Positions 24,913 through 36,302 of a DNA stretch of 64,000 bases are shown here, piece by piece (position 1 is the first letter of the stretch; each line of letters starts with the position of its first letter). A model generated the notes under the pieces. That model had not been told where the DNA came from, ran no database searches, and was given only the letters and a program-made list of their open reading frames with translations. A program made the position numbers and the translations under genes. The DNA is from Tanytarsus gracilentus. Taxonomy: Eukaryota > Arthropoda > Insecta > Diptera > Chironomidae. Location of the stretch: NCBI GenBank assembly GCA_038502055.1, contig JAXRKN010000040.1, positions 4,836,001-4,900,000 on the forward strand, written 5' to 3'.

Positions 24913-26083
24913 ATGGATTCGCTTCGCGGCATTTTTCCACCAGAAAGGCCACCGCAAAAGAGGGATTTCTTAAAGGAAAATGTTTTAAAAATAAAAAACT
25001 TGCAGCGACAAAGTAAAACATCAAAAAATAAATCTGAATATTCAAATAAATTCTCGACAACAAAGCAAGCAGTTCCAGCGAGGCCAAGGAAGTATAGTGT
25101 GTGTGATAATGCAGTTCCACTTCATCGCTCGTCGAATAGTAATATCGCATTATGTTCCTCAAAGGCGCCGATAACAAATTTACGCAAGTCCTTAAGTGTA
25201 ATGTCGCTTGGATCTCGTGAATTCGGCACACAAACAGTAGATCCAGAAGGCGATGAGTACTTTCTCAAAGATACAATAATTCGATATCCATCAGCATCAA
25301 CAATTAGATCGGTTGGCGCACCAACGACAACTTCAAGCACGTGCTCACGTGGACATTTAATGGAGCCAGAACAAGAGAGATCTTCACGCTACAAAAGCCA
25401 TTTTAGTGATAGACGTGATGATTATTGTGACAAAATGGAACATCATGTAACGAATCTAAGTGAATTTCTCAATAGAGGAACGATAAGTAAAGCTCAGCAT
25501 GGAACTAAAAAATCAATTCTCAAATCGTCTTCGTCACTACAAAAGCTCAATAAAAATTCAATCAACGAATCGCAACAGCGAGATGATAGAAGCAATAGAG
25601 TTGCAAGTGCAACACAGCGATCAGCTAGAATTGAAACTGTTGATATTTCTGATGACGAAAATGAAGACCAGGATGAAGAATTGGTAGAGAACAAAAAAGA
25701 ACTCGAGGCATCGCAGAGAAAGGAGCGAGGAGGCGGAGACAGTACGTTCGAGAGTAAAAAGCAGCAACAACTAAAAGCAGCTGCCGATGATCCTGAATGC
25801 CCCGAGGGACATGTACCTTTGTCGGAGGACGAAAGACTCGATGCTCTTAAAATTGCTAAAAATCGTAAGCTTTTGAAGTCACTTGCATGTATTGAGTCTT
25901 TAATAGCATTTTCTTTTTTTAGGATTCAAAATTATTGTCGACGAGTTGAATCGATTGCCAATGACAAGTGAGACGTTACGCGTTCGTAATCGCAAGATTG
26001 AAATCGAAAAGGAACTAAGGAGTTTGGAAATTAACATTCGAGTTTTTTCTCGTCCAAAAGTTTATGTAAAATTAACAGAGTGA
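24913..26083 (+). CDS. ENKD1: Enkurin domain-containing protein (ENKD1-like)
   Basis: Microtubule-associated ciliary/spindle family. Two exons, 24913-25864 and 25923-26083, give 370 aa. The N-terminus has a basic helical motif (KENVLKIKNLQRQSK) matching the position of a similar motif in ENKD1. The middle is Ser-rich and disordered with an acidic run DISDDENEDQDEELVENK. The C-terminal enkurin domain (about residues 295-370) reads PECPEGHVPLSEDERLDAL, then LNRLPMTSETLRVR and ends IRVFSRPKVYVKLTE, which is the ENKD1 style of ending. The intron falls inside the domain. The ATG at 24913 is chosen because the open frame upstream starts with TTG. ENKD1 rather than enkurin (ENKUR) is favoured by the end sequence. 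Confidence 0.82.
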
Positions 26084-26163
26084 AATTGCACACACACCTC
26101 CGTTTTGCCTTTCCTGTTTGAAATTAGCGATTCTTAATTGTTTCTATTTAATTGCAAATAGAT

Positions 26164-26169
26164 TTAATA
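26164..26169 (+). terminator. Likely polyadenylation signal of the ENKD1-like gene
   Basis: AATAAA, 81 nt after the stop codon at 26083. It is a consensus hexamer at a usual distance. Confidence 0.5.
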
Positions 26170-26651
26170 AAAGATCGAAAAATTTTCCGTCCAAAATTAT
26201 ATGCACACCAAAAAAGCTCAAAGATCATAAGAATATAAATAAGAAATTTTAAAATAATTGATGACTTAAAAAAATGTAGAATAAAAATCGAATATTAAAA
26301 AATTTATTTCAAAACGTGCAATTTTTTTAATTTCTCATTTTTTACAGACAAAATTTTAAAGCAAAAATGCTTAAATTTATTTACGCCTTCAAGTTATGCA
26401 ATAAAATTTTATTTAAAATAAAGCGCAAGTTCAAACAGTCAAAATAATTTTATTAAGGTAAGACACATACGCTTCGCAATAACTCCCACACTCATATCTA
26501 GTCAATACAGTAATTTTGAACTGTAACCATAGAAATAACAAACAGAGAGACAATTTTATAAAATTTACTCTAAAAAATTTAGATAAAGAAACATCATTGA
26601 ATAGTTGAATAGTTTTAATCATTTTAGTATTAAACAGCGAGAAGAGACGAA

Positions 26652-27400
26652 ATGACAGGAACGAAAAACCGAGCTTTTGAAGGCGAGGAGGGAGGATCAT
26701 CAGATAGAATTGATGGTCATAATGGAAGTGAAGTTTCTTCTGTTTCAAAAAAGATTTTTCCGCATGGCATTCATGGACCAGACATCTCAAAATTTGTAAG
26801 TTGACTCGAAAATTTTAAAAAGTTGTTAACTTATTTTTTTTAGTTCAATTTTAATGAGTTTGCAACTCGAAAAACAATTGCTCAGGGTAAATATATAAAT
26901 TTTTTATATTGACTTATTAAGAGCTTATTGATTTTGGCGCAAATTTTTTGTATAAAATTCATTTTATACTGAAATCTCAATTAAGAGTACAAATATTGAC
27001 TGAATGCTGATTCAATTTTTTTCAGGCATGCTCGATCTCGCATTGTTGACTGCAAACGCTGCTCAATTAAAACGAGTTCTGACAATCGGACCCACTCATC
27101 GCTTCTATCAACTTCTCCTCACGCTCATTTCAATTTCAATTTGTTTGCAAGTATGAATGAAATTTTTCATCTATTTGTTCAACTGAAATATTTTTCGTTC
27201 ATTACTCATTGATGTTCTCTCTTTTACAAAAGGTTGTACAGGCAGCTCTCATGTGTATTCTAGCGATTGTCTACGACATTACAAATATTGAGCAGGCCAG
27301 GAGGACGGTGATAACAAATAATGTGTTGCTTCTGGTCACAATTTGTAGTGTCTCAATTAACATAGTAATTTCTACCTTTGATATTGCGGATTTCAAGTGA
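26652..27400 (+). CDS. Ninjurin
   Basis: Small plasma-membrane protein whose family polymerises to rupture membranes in lytic death and also acts in adhesion and tissue stress. Exons 26652-26795, 26844-26886, 27026-27150 and 27233-27400 give 159 aa. After a 48-residue disordered N-terminus comes the ninjurin signature: FNFNEFATRKTIAQGMLDLA, then LLTANAAQLKRVL (the amphipathic helices that drive polymerisation). Two transmembrane helices follow, YQLLLTLISISICLQVVQAA and NNVLLLVTICSVSINIVIST. The short C-terminus is DIADFK. Length and order match the family. Which of the insect paralogues (NijA, B or C) it represents cannot be told. Confidence 0.93.
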
Positions 27401-28586
27401 TAAAGAAAGTATTGACAAGATAAAATTGGTTACATTTGTATTTAAATGAAAAATTATTGAACTAAGGTGCTTTAAAAAAATTATGTTGATTGACTGTGTG
27501 AAATTCAAAGTTTTTAAAGTTTAAATTAATCAAAAGGTTTGTGTCGCTGCAAATAAGTTTAAAAAAATAATAGTTTTTAAAATTGTTAAAAATTTTGAAG
27601 GTTGATAAAAAAAAAAATATTGTAATTTTCATGCGAAATTATTTTATTAATTTACACCCATGTTCTGACACAAAAAAGCCAACTAAGATTTCAATAAAAT
27701 TTGCTCAAAAAAATATTTCACAGCCTCCTCAAATTTTCAATAAAATTTTTTTCATTTTAAATTTTTCATCAAGATGAACTCAGTTGGCTTTTTTCTTAAA
27801 TTTAAGGAAGTTATTTATAATAAAATTTTATCATATGTAAAAAAATCAATTTTAAATTTAAATCTTAGATAAAATAAAGCGATTGCACGTGAAATAATTA
27901 AGTGATTTGTCGAGTTTAGAAATAATTAATTATCATCACTTTGTAAACCCTCTATTTGTAGCATGTAGCACCCTCATGTTTGAGTGCAATTATTTGTTCA
28001 AGATCTAATAAGTAGTTTGCTGGCATGCCCATGATCATCTTCATTATTTTATTTCAGATGTTGGTTGATAAGAATTGCACACGCAGTAGCTGTTAATTTA
28101 AAATAAAAATCAGCAGCCCTACATGCTTGCAAGAACATACACAAACATTTTCGAGAAGGAAAAATATTTTTCCACATAAATTCGCATGTGCGCATGTTCA
28201 TCGCCCATTTTCTGAGTGTGTATGCAGGATAAGAAAAGATAAATCTAATAATCTACCAATTTTCGCGTTTGTATTCATGTTTTTTACAACTGAGTGCGAG
28301 TCGTTCGAGGGAAAAGGTTTTGCTTCTCACGAAATTTTCACTTTTTAACGGGAAAAACCAAATAAAAAATTATTAAATTAGTGAAAAAGTCTAAATAAAG
28401 CTGCCAAATGTGATTAGAATGTCAAAAGACGTCCATTAAAGCGCACCTAATTGTGAAAATTGAAGGAAAAAAAATTATTCATTGTGAAAAATAATTTTGC
28501 TGAAAAATTAAAGTGAAGGAAAAATTCTCGGATATAAAATTTTGTGGATACACGCAGCATAAGGAAAAAATCTAGTTGAATAAAAA
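27401..28586. other. Intergenic region with an inverted repeat
   Basis: About 1.2 kb. It holds the ninjurin 3' UTR, a candidate AATAAA at 27873-27878, and a 13-bp perfect inverted repeat (AAAAAAGCCAACT at 27672-27684 against its complement at 27782-27794) enclosing about 97 bp. The 5' UTR of the 28587 gene lies at the right end. No gene was seen. Confidence 0.5.
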
Positions 28587-29492
28587 ATGTTCTTACAAAA
28601 TCTCTCGAAACGGAAAATTCTCCTGCTGATAATAAATGCGCTCATTTCCATTCTGATGATATCGTGTGTAATTTTTCTGTACTATTACCTGCCCGCAGCA
28701 TCGCATCAACAGCAGCGAACTTTTATGGTGGAAAAGGAAAATTCACTGCACTACAAATCAGCGTCCTCGTCGAAGAGGAATCACGGTGACAGTAGGAGCA
28801 GTATAGCGAATGCAAATGTCAGAATTTCCAGTGCCCGAAGGCCGTCACCATCGACGAGTGAAGAGCGGCAGGACTCGATTGATGACACAATCTACATCGA
28901 CAATGATAATTATGGCGACAGCTATGCGGATAATTCAGGCAGCGATGAGAGACTGTCGGTTACGGCACCCGTCACCATTATCGAGCGTCCAATTGAACGT
29001 AAAAAGACATTTCAGCAAAAACATCAGCAGCAGCAGCAACAGCAGGCAGACGACGATCTCTATTATGAGAATTATGACGATACAGATGATGAGGACATAG
29101 TGTCGAGTGGAAATGGAAAGATTGTGGTGAACATCAAGAAGCCATTTTCACCGACACCCGAATCACCGCCCATTGAGCCCGTCGTCGTCGAGAATGTCTA
29201 CAGTGTAAGCAGTGAAATTGTCTCAAATCTCAATGCAAATATTGATGAGTCGGTGACAACGAAACAAATCAACAAGCCCGATGATTTGATACGGGATTCT
29301 TCCGCATTCTCTGATGACTCCCTCGACGGATCTAATGGCGATGAGTGGACGGTCGAAACGAATGATGAGCAAGGAAAGAGATTAATTGGAAATAATAAAA
29401 GTCTCGAAGAGAGATCTCGACAATTGCTTCTTTGTGAGTCCGCTAGGACCGGCGAGCTGTGCAGGATGCTCTTCAAAGGCACCGTTGGCTAA
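28587..29492 (+). CDS. Unrecognised single-pass membrane protein, acidic and low-complexity
   Basis: A 301-codon uninterrupted frame beginning MFLQNLSKRKILLLIINA. A basic N-terminus precedes one strong hydrophobic helix (about residues 11-36), suggesting a type II membrane protein or an uncleaved signal anchor. The rest is hydrophilic: Ser/Arg-rich, then poly-Gln (residues about 145-153), strongly acidic (DDDLYYENYDDTDDEDI) and Pro-rich. Two cysteines sit close to the C-terminus in LLLCESARTGELCRMLFKG, the least disordered part and possibly the conserved core. Length and stop-free reading in an AT-rich region argue for a real gene. No family was recognised. It may have non-coding exons upstream, since about 1.2 kb separates it from ninjurin. 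Confidence 0.75.
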   Translation: MFLQNLSKRKILLLIINALISILMISCVIFLYYYLPAASHQQQRTFMVEKENSLHYKSASSSKRNHGDSRSSIANANVRISSARRPSPSTSEERQDSIDDTIYIDNDNYGDSYADNSGSDERLSVTAPVTIIERPIERKKTFQQKHQQQQQQQADDDLYYENYDDTDDEDIVSSGNGKIVVNIKKPFSPTPESPPIEPVVVENVYSVSSEIVSNLNANIDESVTTKQINKPDDLIRDSSAFSDDSLDGSNGDEWTVETNDEQGKRLIGNNKSLEERSRQLLLCESARTGELCRMLFKGTVG

Positions 29493-32400
29493 ATTAATGA
29501 CTTTTAATTAACTTTTTTTTCCACCATTCTAGAGGAGGAAAAAAATTGTATAAGTTTTTATGTCATCTCAATGCGAAGGAATTTTTATTATTTTCCATGT
29601 GAATAGCGCAGAGAAGAAAAAAAAAGTTTTGTGTGTCGAGAAATAAAAATGAAACGATGAAAAAAATGTGATGGGGTGGCACAAAAAAAATAATAATTAT
29701 TCTACGCTTGTACAGTGCATGGATGTGATGGATGATGGATTTAAAGGATCTGACACGAATAATTCATGGACGCAAGGCAAGAAAATTTATTATTAGAAAT
29801 GCGGTAAACTTTAAAAAATATTTTCCAACAAAGAAAGTTCACTTTCGCTCTCCCCATTATGATTTTTCATCGTTTCATGCAATCTCTATTAAAGGCGAGA
29901 GAAGAAAAGACGCTCAATTGGACCGACAAATTTTCTTATCAGTGATTTTTTTCTCTCTCGCATGCCAAGCTGTGTGCAATTTATTGCTTTTTGATGACTG
30001 TGCAATATGAAAATGGTGAGAAGAAAATTTATTGCCATTGAAAGGAGGAGACGAAAAATTGCGAATGTGAAAATGTGATTGTGGAAGAATTGGGAGGAGA
30101 ACTTGATGGAAAGATATCTTGCTTCTTAAATAATAATGAGAATAATAATAACGATAAGCGTCCGATTTCCTCTATAGAATAGCCACATTTATCCAAAAAA
30201 AAAATCATCTCATGTAGTATTTTGTAAGTAGGAAATTAATCTTTTTCTTTTTTGAGAAAGGATGGAAAGAAAGAGAAGAAATGTGTACACACTAATTTGC
30301 CGTGATTTTGATGAAACTCTCACTTCAATGCGTTCACTGGATGTGTGTCGCAATCTCCCCAAATTAAACTTAACTCCCCTGATTTTTTTTCTATTCTCAA
30401 GCGCACAACTCTGCAGAGCTTTGTATGTGTATGTTTAAATAGAAAATATCCCATGGCATCACCGAGAAGAAAATCTAGAGCAAAAGCAATTAGTGGTCCC
30501 TCTAATTTCATTCATTGAACCATCAAAACCAACCAAAATTAGTACTTTACAAAAGAGAGTCAAAAGAGAGAAATTTTGGATTTTAATATGGAGGCAGCTC
30601 GCTACATGATTTTTGTGGTTGAAAAAGGATGAAATTTTGAATTCATAAAGCGGTGATGTAAAGAAAATTTTCTAAGAGGGGGAAGAGAAAACATTTTCAA
30701 TGGAAATTTTCTGTGAAAGGTGAATTTTGTTATGAGGCTAAACACATTAAATTTCAAATGGAAAATTGAAGCGATTTTCTTGGAAAATTCGGTGATTTGC
30801 TTTTAGGGTAAAAAAGGATTAGGCATTGAATTTTTTTAAAAAAATCTTTTCAAGGTTCATTTAAATCGGATGAAATCTATTGAGGCGTCAAGTGTGAATT
30901 CAAAGTTTCTCAGATATTGTCAAATTAAATTTTTCTTCACCAATTTCCTCAAATAAAATCACAGCGAATTAAGGTCGTGATGCTGCGAGTGGAAAGGAAA
31001 TTGAATAAGAAGTAAAGTCACTTTGATAGATTGCAAAGACATAATGAAGATGTTTAATCCGCAATAAAAGAAATCTAGCAGCATTCGAAAGAGACGAAAC
31101 ATGAAAGAAAGCCATAAATATTTAATCTCTTGTGAGAGAGCTTTGCCTAAATCCAGAAAGAAAAGATGCGAGATTCAATTTTTATATAAAATAACACACG
31201 CCACGTTAGACAGTAACGCAGAAAGTGGGAATTCAGAGCGCGGCAGCCCTCGCAAAAATCTCAGATTAGATTTGAAACAGCAGATTTTCTTCAACTGTTT
31301 TTCTCTCACTTTTTTTAAGCCGTATACATAAGTAAAACTCTCTTCTTCTTCCTTTCTCACTCCGAAGAAATTTCAAAACCCTCCTTCTAAGTGCTGAATA
31401 CTCAACTTTTCTTTTCTCTCTCTAAAATCCTCTTATTTTCCATCCACATACACACAAGCTCATTTTCGTTCTGAATGATGAGATGATTATGAGAAGATCA
31501 CGATGTATACAGTGGTGACTGTTTTAGCTTATCGGACATTTCATTGTTGGGTCAATTTTTTGGCTACTACTAAATTTGAAAATTAAATAAATAAAGTTTT
31601 TTGTAGCAAATTAACGAATTTAATTTGTAATGAGATTGTCCATCTCACTTCATGCTCCACTGTGCTATTGAAAGCCCTCCTTCTATAGCGACTATTATTT
31701 ATTTATGCCCTAAATGAATGTTGATGAAGATATTGTAATAAATTAATTCATTAGAAAGTATTTATTTGTATAGCAAAAAAAAATCCTCCACAAAATTTTA
31801 GCAAATAGGAGATATATAAAAATATATATTTTGAATGAAGATGAGAGCATTTTGTGCAGATATTCGCATTCGAGAGAATATAAAGATAAATTATTATAAA
31901 ATGAATTGAACGTGAAAATATTTAAATTTATTGCTAAAATAGATTTTGTATAATATTTACCCGAACACACAGCAAAACAACAATAGTGCGGTAACCCTAC
32001 GGCTCTCTCAATAAAAATGGCTCATTCAGCACATACACTCGAGAATATCCTCGTTTATAGCACCCACACGCGCTCATATAATTAAAGTATTAAATGATGA
32101 CACTTTTGAGAAGCGATGTCGGCGCTTTAAACACGCGGCGGCGGTATTAAGAGTAAGACGATACTTTTTGCGTGAACGTCGTGGAAAATCCCTTAATTTC
32201 ATTTGGAAAAAGAAACAACTTTTTCCGAAATCAGGTGTGTAAAAAAGTCTTTAGAAGCCCACGCAGATGTCACATAAATTACAGACAATTCCCCCACACT
32301 CCGCTCTCGATGGGTTCCAATTAAACGTTTTATATATAAGAGAAAATAAATCTATAATTGCCATGCCAATTTGCTTCTTACTCTCATCCTTTATTCACAC

Positions 32401-35400
32401 TCCAGCGCTTTTGACTGTACCCTTCTACATCGACGCTCTCACACACAGACACACACATCTGAGATTTTATGATAGCATTTTTGGTATTCTCGATGAGTCT
32501 TCTGTGAGTTTCAATTAATTTCATATTCAATGTGAAAAAGTTTTCTCTTTTTCAACACAAAAATGAAAAACTTATATATTTCCAAAAAATGAAAATTCAA
32601 TTTCTCACTACTTAAATTTTTATCAAAATGCTCACTGGAGAGTTTTCACTAAAGTCAAGCATGGAAAATTTTATTTTCTCATTTTTCTCGCAAAGTGAAA
32701 AATTTCCATTGCCGAAAAAAGCGAGGCAACCTCAAACACAATGCATTCATTGAATTTCAGCCGCATGAAAAATTTCTGTGGTGCGCCACAAAATTTATAT
32801 TTTATTTTTCCCTTTCTCTCTTCGACTCTGCCATAGTCATGCGGTGGAGTGAGGAAGGAAAGTAATGAATATATGGATGAATAGACAGCTGAACTACGTC
32901 GTACTCGAGTGCTTTGTAGAAATCAACTAAACTTATTTATATTTTTTTCTAATCATATTAGTTGATTCTTTAAAAAGACATTTTTATCGGTTGATGGTAA
33001 ATTCCTATGCATGTCGATGTGTAATGATGACAACGAGGGTTGAGAGTGTGAATAATGTGAGGATGGATAAGAAGCGAGCGAACAACATAAAATCAATATT
33101 TTTGTGCAAAAAAAAAAGAAATCATAAAAAGTTGTCACTAAAAGTCAAGATAAGAATTTTCCCTCCCTCCAAATAAAATGTGAAAAAAAAATTTAAAATG
33201 ATTTCTGGTGAAGGAGAAATATAACATTTTTTATAGATGATGATAATGAGGTGAAGTATATCAGTATAGTAGACAATAAAACATTTATATATGAGAAAAA
33301 ATCGAGTATTAAAAAGTTAATTTAAAATTATAATCTTTTCCTAATGTGTCGTATGTGGAAATTTTATTATGTACAAAATAATGATAATGATTCGAGGGAA
33401 AAACCGCATTTATACAACACACGAAATAACATAGCAAAAAAACATTCCCAGTGAAACTTTTGGTTTTTCGATGCTCTGAACTGTATGGGGGAAAAACTTT
33501 TATATTTGATAAAATTTCCATATCTTAAATGTTCTTCCATCTATTACTTATATCTTTTTAAAGTTAAAATGAATTGAATTTTGTTATAATCGTTTGTCCC
33601 TCATACAGTTCAAGAACCCATAACAATCACTATCATCAACATAAATAGAAACCAAAAAAAAAACTTTAAAATGGAAAATTTTTCATGAAAATTAAAACCA
33701 AAACTTGTCGCAAAAAGAGCACTCAAAAAAAGTTTCGATGTAATTGGATTTTAATTGAATTTTTCAACTCGTCCACTTAAATTACAACCTTCATAATTCA
33801 CTGCTACTCGAGACAAATTGGAATAGTAAAATAATTAATATTTCGCTCAAACATTTGCACGACAAACTTTTGGAATTTCCATTTTATGACTCGAAATTAT
33901 TATTCCATGATTTTTTTCGTGATGAAAATTTCGTTTCAACGCGGGGAATACCGGTAGCAAGAGAGGAATTCCCTCGAGGAAAATTGGATTTTTTCCATCA
34001 ACAGCGAAGAAAGAAAAAATCGAACATGAAAAAGAAGCGCACAGAGAGGAATGAAAAATAATCATAATTCATGCAATATCAGATTTCCAATAGCAAAGAA
34101 GAGGAACGAAAAATATTATTTGCAATTCTCTTATTAGAGGCATGTCAGAGGGTGTCAGAATTATGAAATATGCCTACGAGGAAACTTTTTACCTTGAGTT
34201 TCTTGAAAGCTCAAAATGAAAGTTTATGTTGAAGATGCACGAAATATTTTCACGAAAATTTGAGATTCGGTTGCATGTTTAAACACCTCTTCAAGGTATT
34301 TACTCAAAAATCGTGCGGAAGTTTGTTGATTTTTCACGATGAAATTTTGTTGAGATGTTTTTTGAAAAGTTGAAAAATTGAATGAGCAAAAAGTTTTCTC
34401 TGCCACCCTCTGTGTGACTAACCGACTCTACTCTTATAAACGAAAAAAAAAATATAGAACAAAAAACATGCATAGTGAAAGCCAATGTCTAGAAGAAGAA
34501 CTTTTTTTGCGAGAATGTTATCTTTTTTTCTGTTCATCGTGCGTGGGAAGAAACCGATCTCATAGCACATGTGTGAGCTCACATGTGAAATCCATATCAT
34601 GGTGTTATCGATAAAATAATTATTAAGGCATAAGACGAGTAAAAAAAGAAAGAAAGAGGAAAATAAAAATAATATTAAATGGTAAAACTTTTACTACTTC
34701 TACTCTGTGCTAGCTATTAAATAGCCATTTTCACTTTGAGCATCATCATCGATGGATATATTCAATGTATGTTGATAGCGAATGAGGGAAAAAAGGCAAG
34801 GCCTATATCATAGTCAAAGGAAATGAGTGTGAAAATGATACCAAGAAGAACAGATAATAAAATTAATATGACACACACTTCACATGCCACCCATAATTGC
34901 TATATGAAAAAAAAATTTATAGAAAGATCTAAAAAATATGCCATCGATATTAAAAAAAGCAAATCACATAGAACAACTCACATGTAAACAGGATAGAAAA
35001 AATTGTAAATGATGCGAGGATGATGAGAAAATCGATATTGAGTAAAAATTTAATGAATAAAATGAAAATTTGGAGAAAAAAAATTGAACTTGTTTTTTTT
35101 TATTGTTTTTATATTCCAGGAAATTGACGCTCAATTAAAGAGGAGTTTAAACAGACTTTTACAGTACAGTTCGGGTTTTTTTTCACGAAATGTATTTTAT
35201 CCTGGAATTTACAATTTGAAAACTTTTAATAAAAAATATGTCATAAAATTGAGATGATTTTTTAAAGTGGTTTCAATACCTTTCTCTAATTTTTTCCACG
35301 TTAAATTAAATTTAATAAATTTGCTGTAAAATATTTTCTTTTCAACTTAATTCCCTGCGTGGGACATGACCAAATGTTACCGTTAAAATTCAAAAAATCC

Positions 35401-36302
35401 TCATACAAATAAAATTTAAATCTCGGCTTCAACGTATTTTCAATAGACAATTGTATACAAAAAGTATACTTTTATTTAAATTTACGGCTTCAACGGTTTT
35501 CATGTCCCACGCAGGCTTAATTCAATTTATTTTTCTGTCATTTTCTGCCCCTTAAAGTTATGCACCTCATCAAAAACACTCACAGAGCTCATCAGCATGC
35601 TGAAAACGAAAAAAAATAAATTAAATATGTCCAGAACATACAACAAAAATAACGACAGAGATATTTTTGCATTGAAAATCAAGTAGCGAATTTTCATGAA
35701 AGCGAACGGACAAGTTGCGGCAGCACTTCAACAACTTTAATGCCATTGCAGTTGCCATCATTATTATATTTCGAGAGCTTTTATTTTTTGAATAGCCTGC
35801 GAGACTTTATCACTGTGGACTTCTCATTACGTGTGTATTTTTGTGCTTTTTAGCTTCGCTTTAGAGAGCGAGAATTGTGTGAATGCGAGTGTGAATGATA
35901 AACAAGCGAAACTCCGAGAGTGACAGCAATGTGGCAATTTTTTTCTCTCTTCTCGTATATGAAGAGGGTATTGGACACTCGGGTTAAAAAATAAAATTAA
36001 TTAAAACTGAATTTTATTTTTAATTATAAAAATATTTAGATTAATTTTAAAATTAATTAATTTGAGTGTATCAGACCTGAAATTCAACTCTCATATCTGT
36101 CATATAGCTCTCAGCAAGCCGGCCACGTATTCAATTTTCATTTTTTGGTGCACAAATAAACACAATTCTGGTGCTATCGCACGGTAATCTATCAAGCTAG
36201 TGAGATCGAAGGTATTATTTTTCTCGCTCTCTCGAGTGAATTCATGATGGATGAACTTTCGGGTAAGATCTAAGTGCGAGAAAAACAAAATTTAGATTAG
36301 AG
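29493..36302. other. Gene-poor stretch
   Basis: About 6.8 kb with no frame of coding character on either strand. It carries the 3' UTR of the 28587 gene at the left, many A/T runs, a TATCGATA at 34606-34613 close to a TCACATGTGA E-box (34579-34588), and one MITE (35354-35515, listed separately). It may contain unrecognised small RNA genes or the non-coding exons of neighbours. Confidence 0.5.
35354..35515. mobile_element. MITE with 16-bp terminal inverted repeats and perfect 8-bp target duplication
   Basis: The left end CCTGCGTGGGACATGA (35354-35369) is repeated exactly as its reverse complement at 35500-35515. The 162-bp element is flanked on both sides by CTTAATTC (35346-35353 and 35516-35523), a perfect 8-bp duplication that proves insertion by a DNA transposase making 8-bp cuts (hAT, P or Mutator types). 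No coding capacity. The exact duplication suggests a fairly recent insertion. Confidence 0.88.

Noticed and set aside
32267..32518. 83-codon frame with a hydrophobic stretch
   Set aside because: It starts in low-complexity AT-rich DNA, has no recognisable motif and includes a CA-repeat translated as HTHRHTH.
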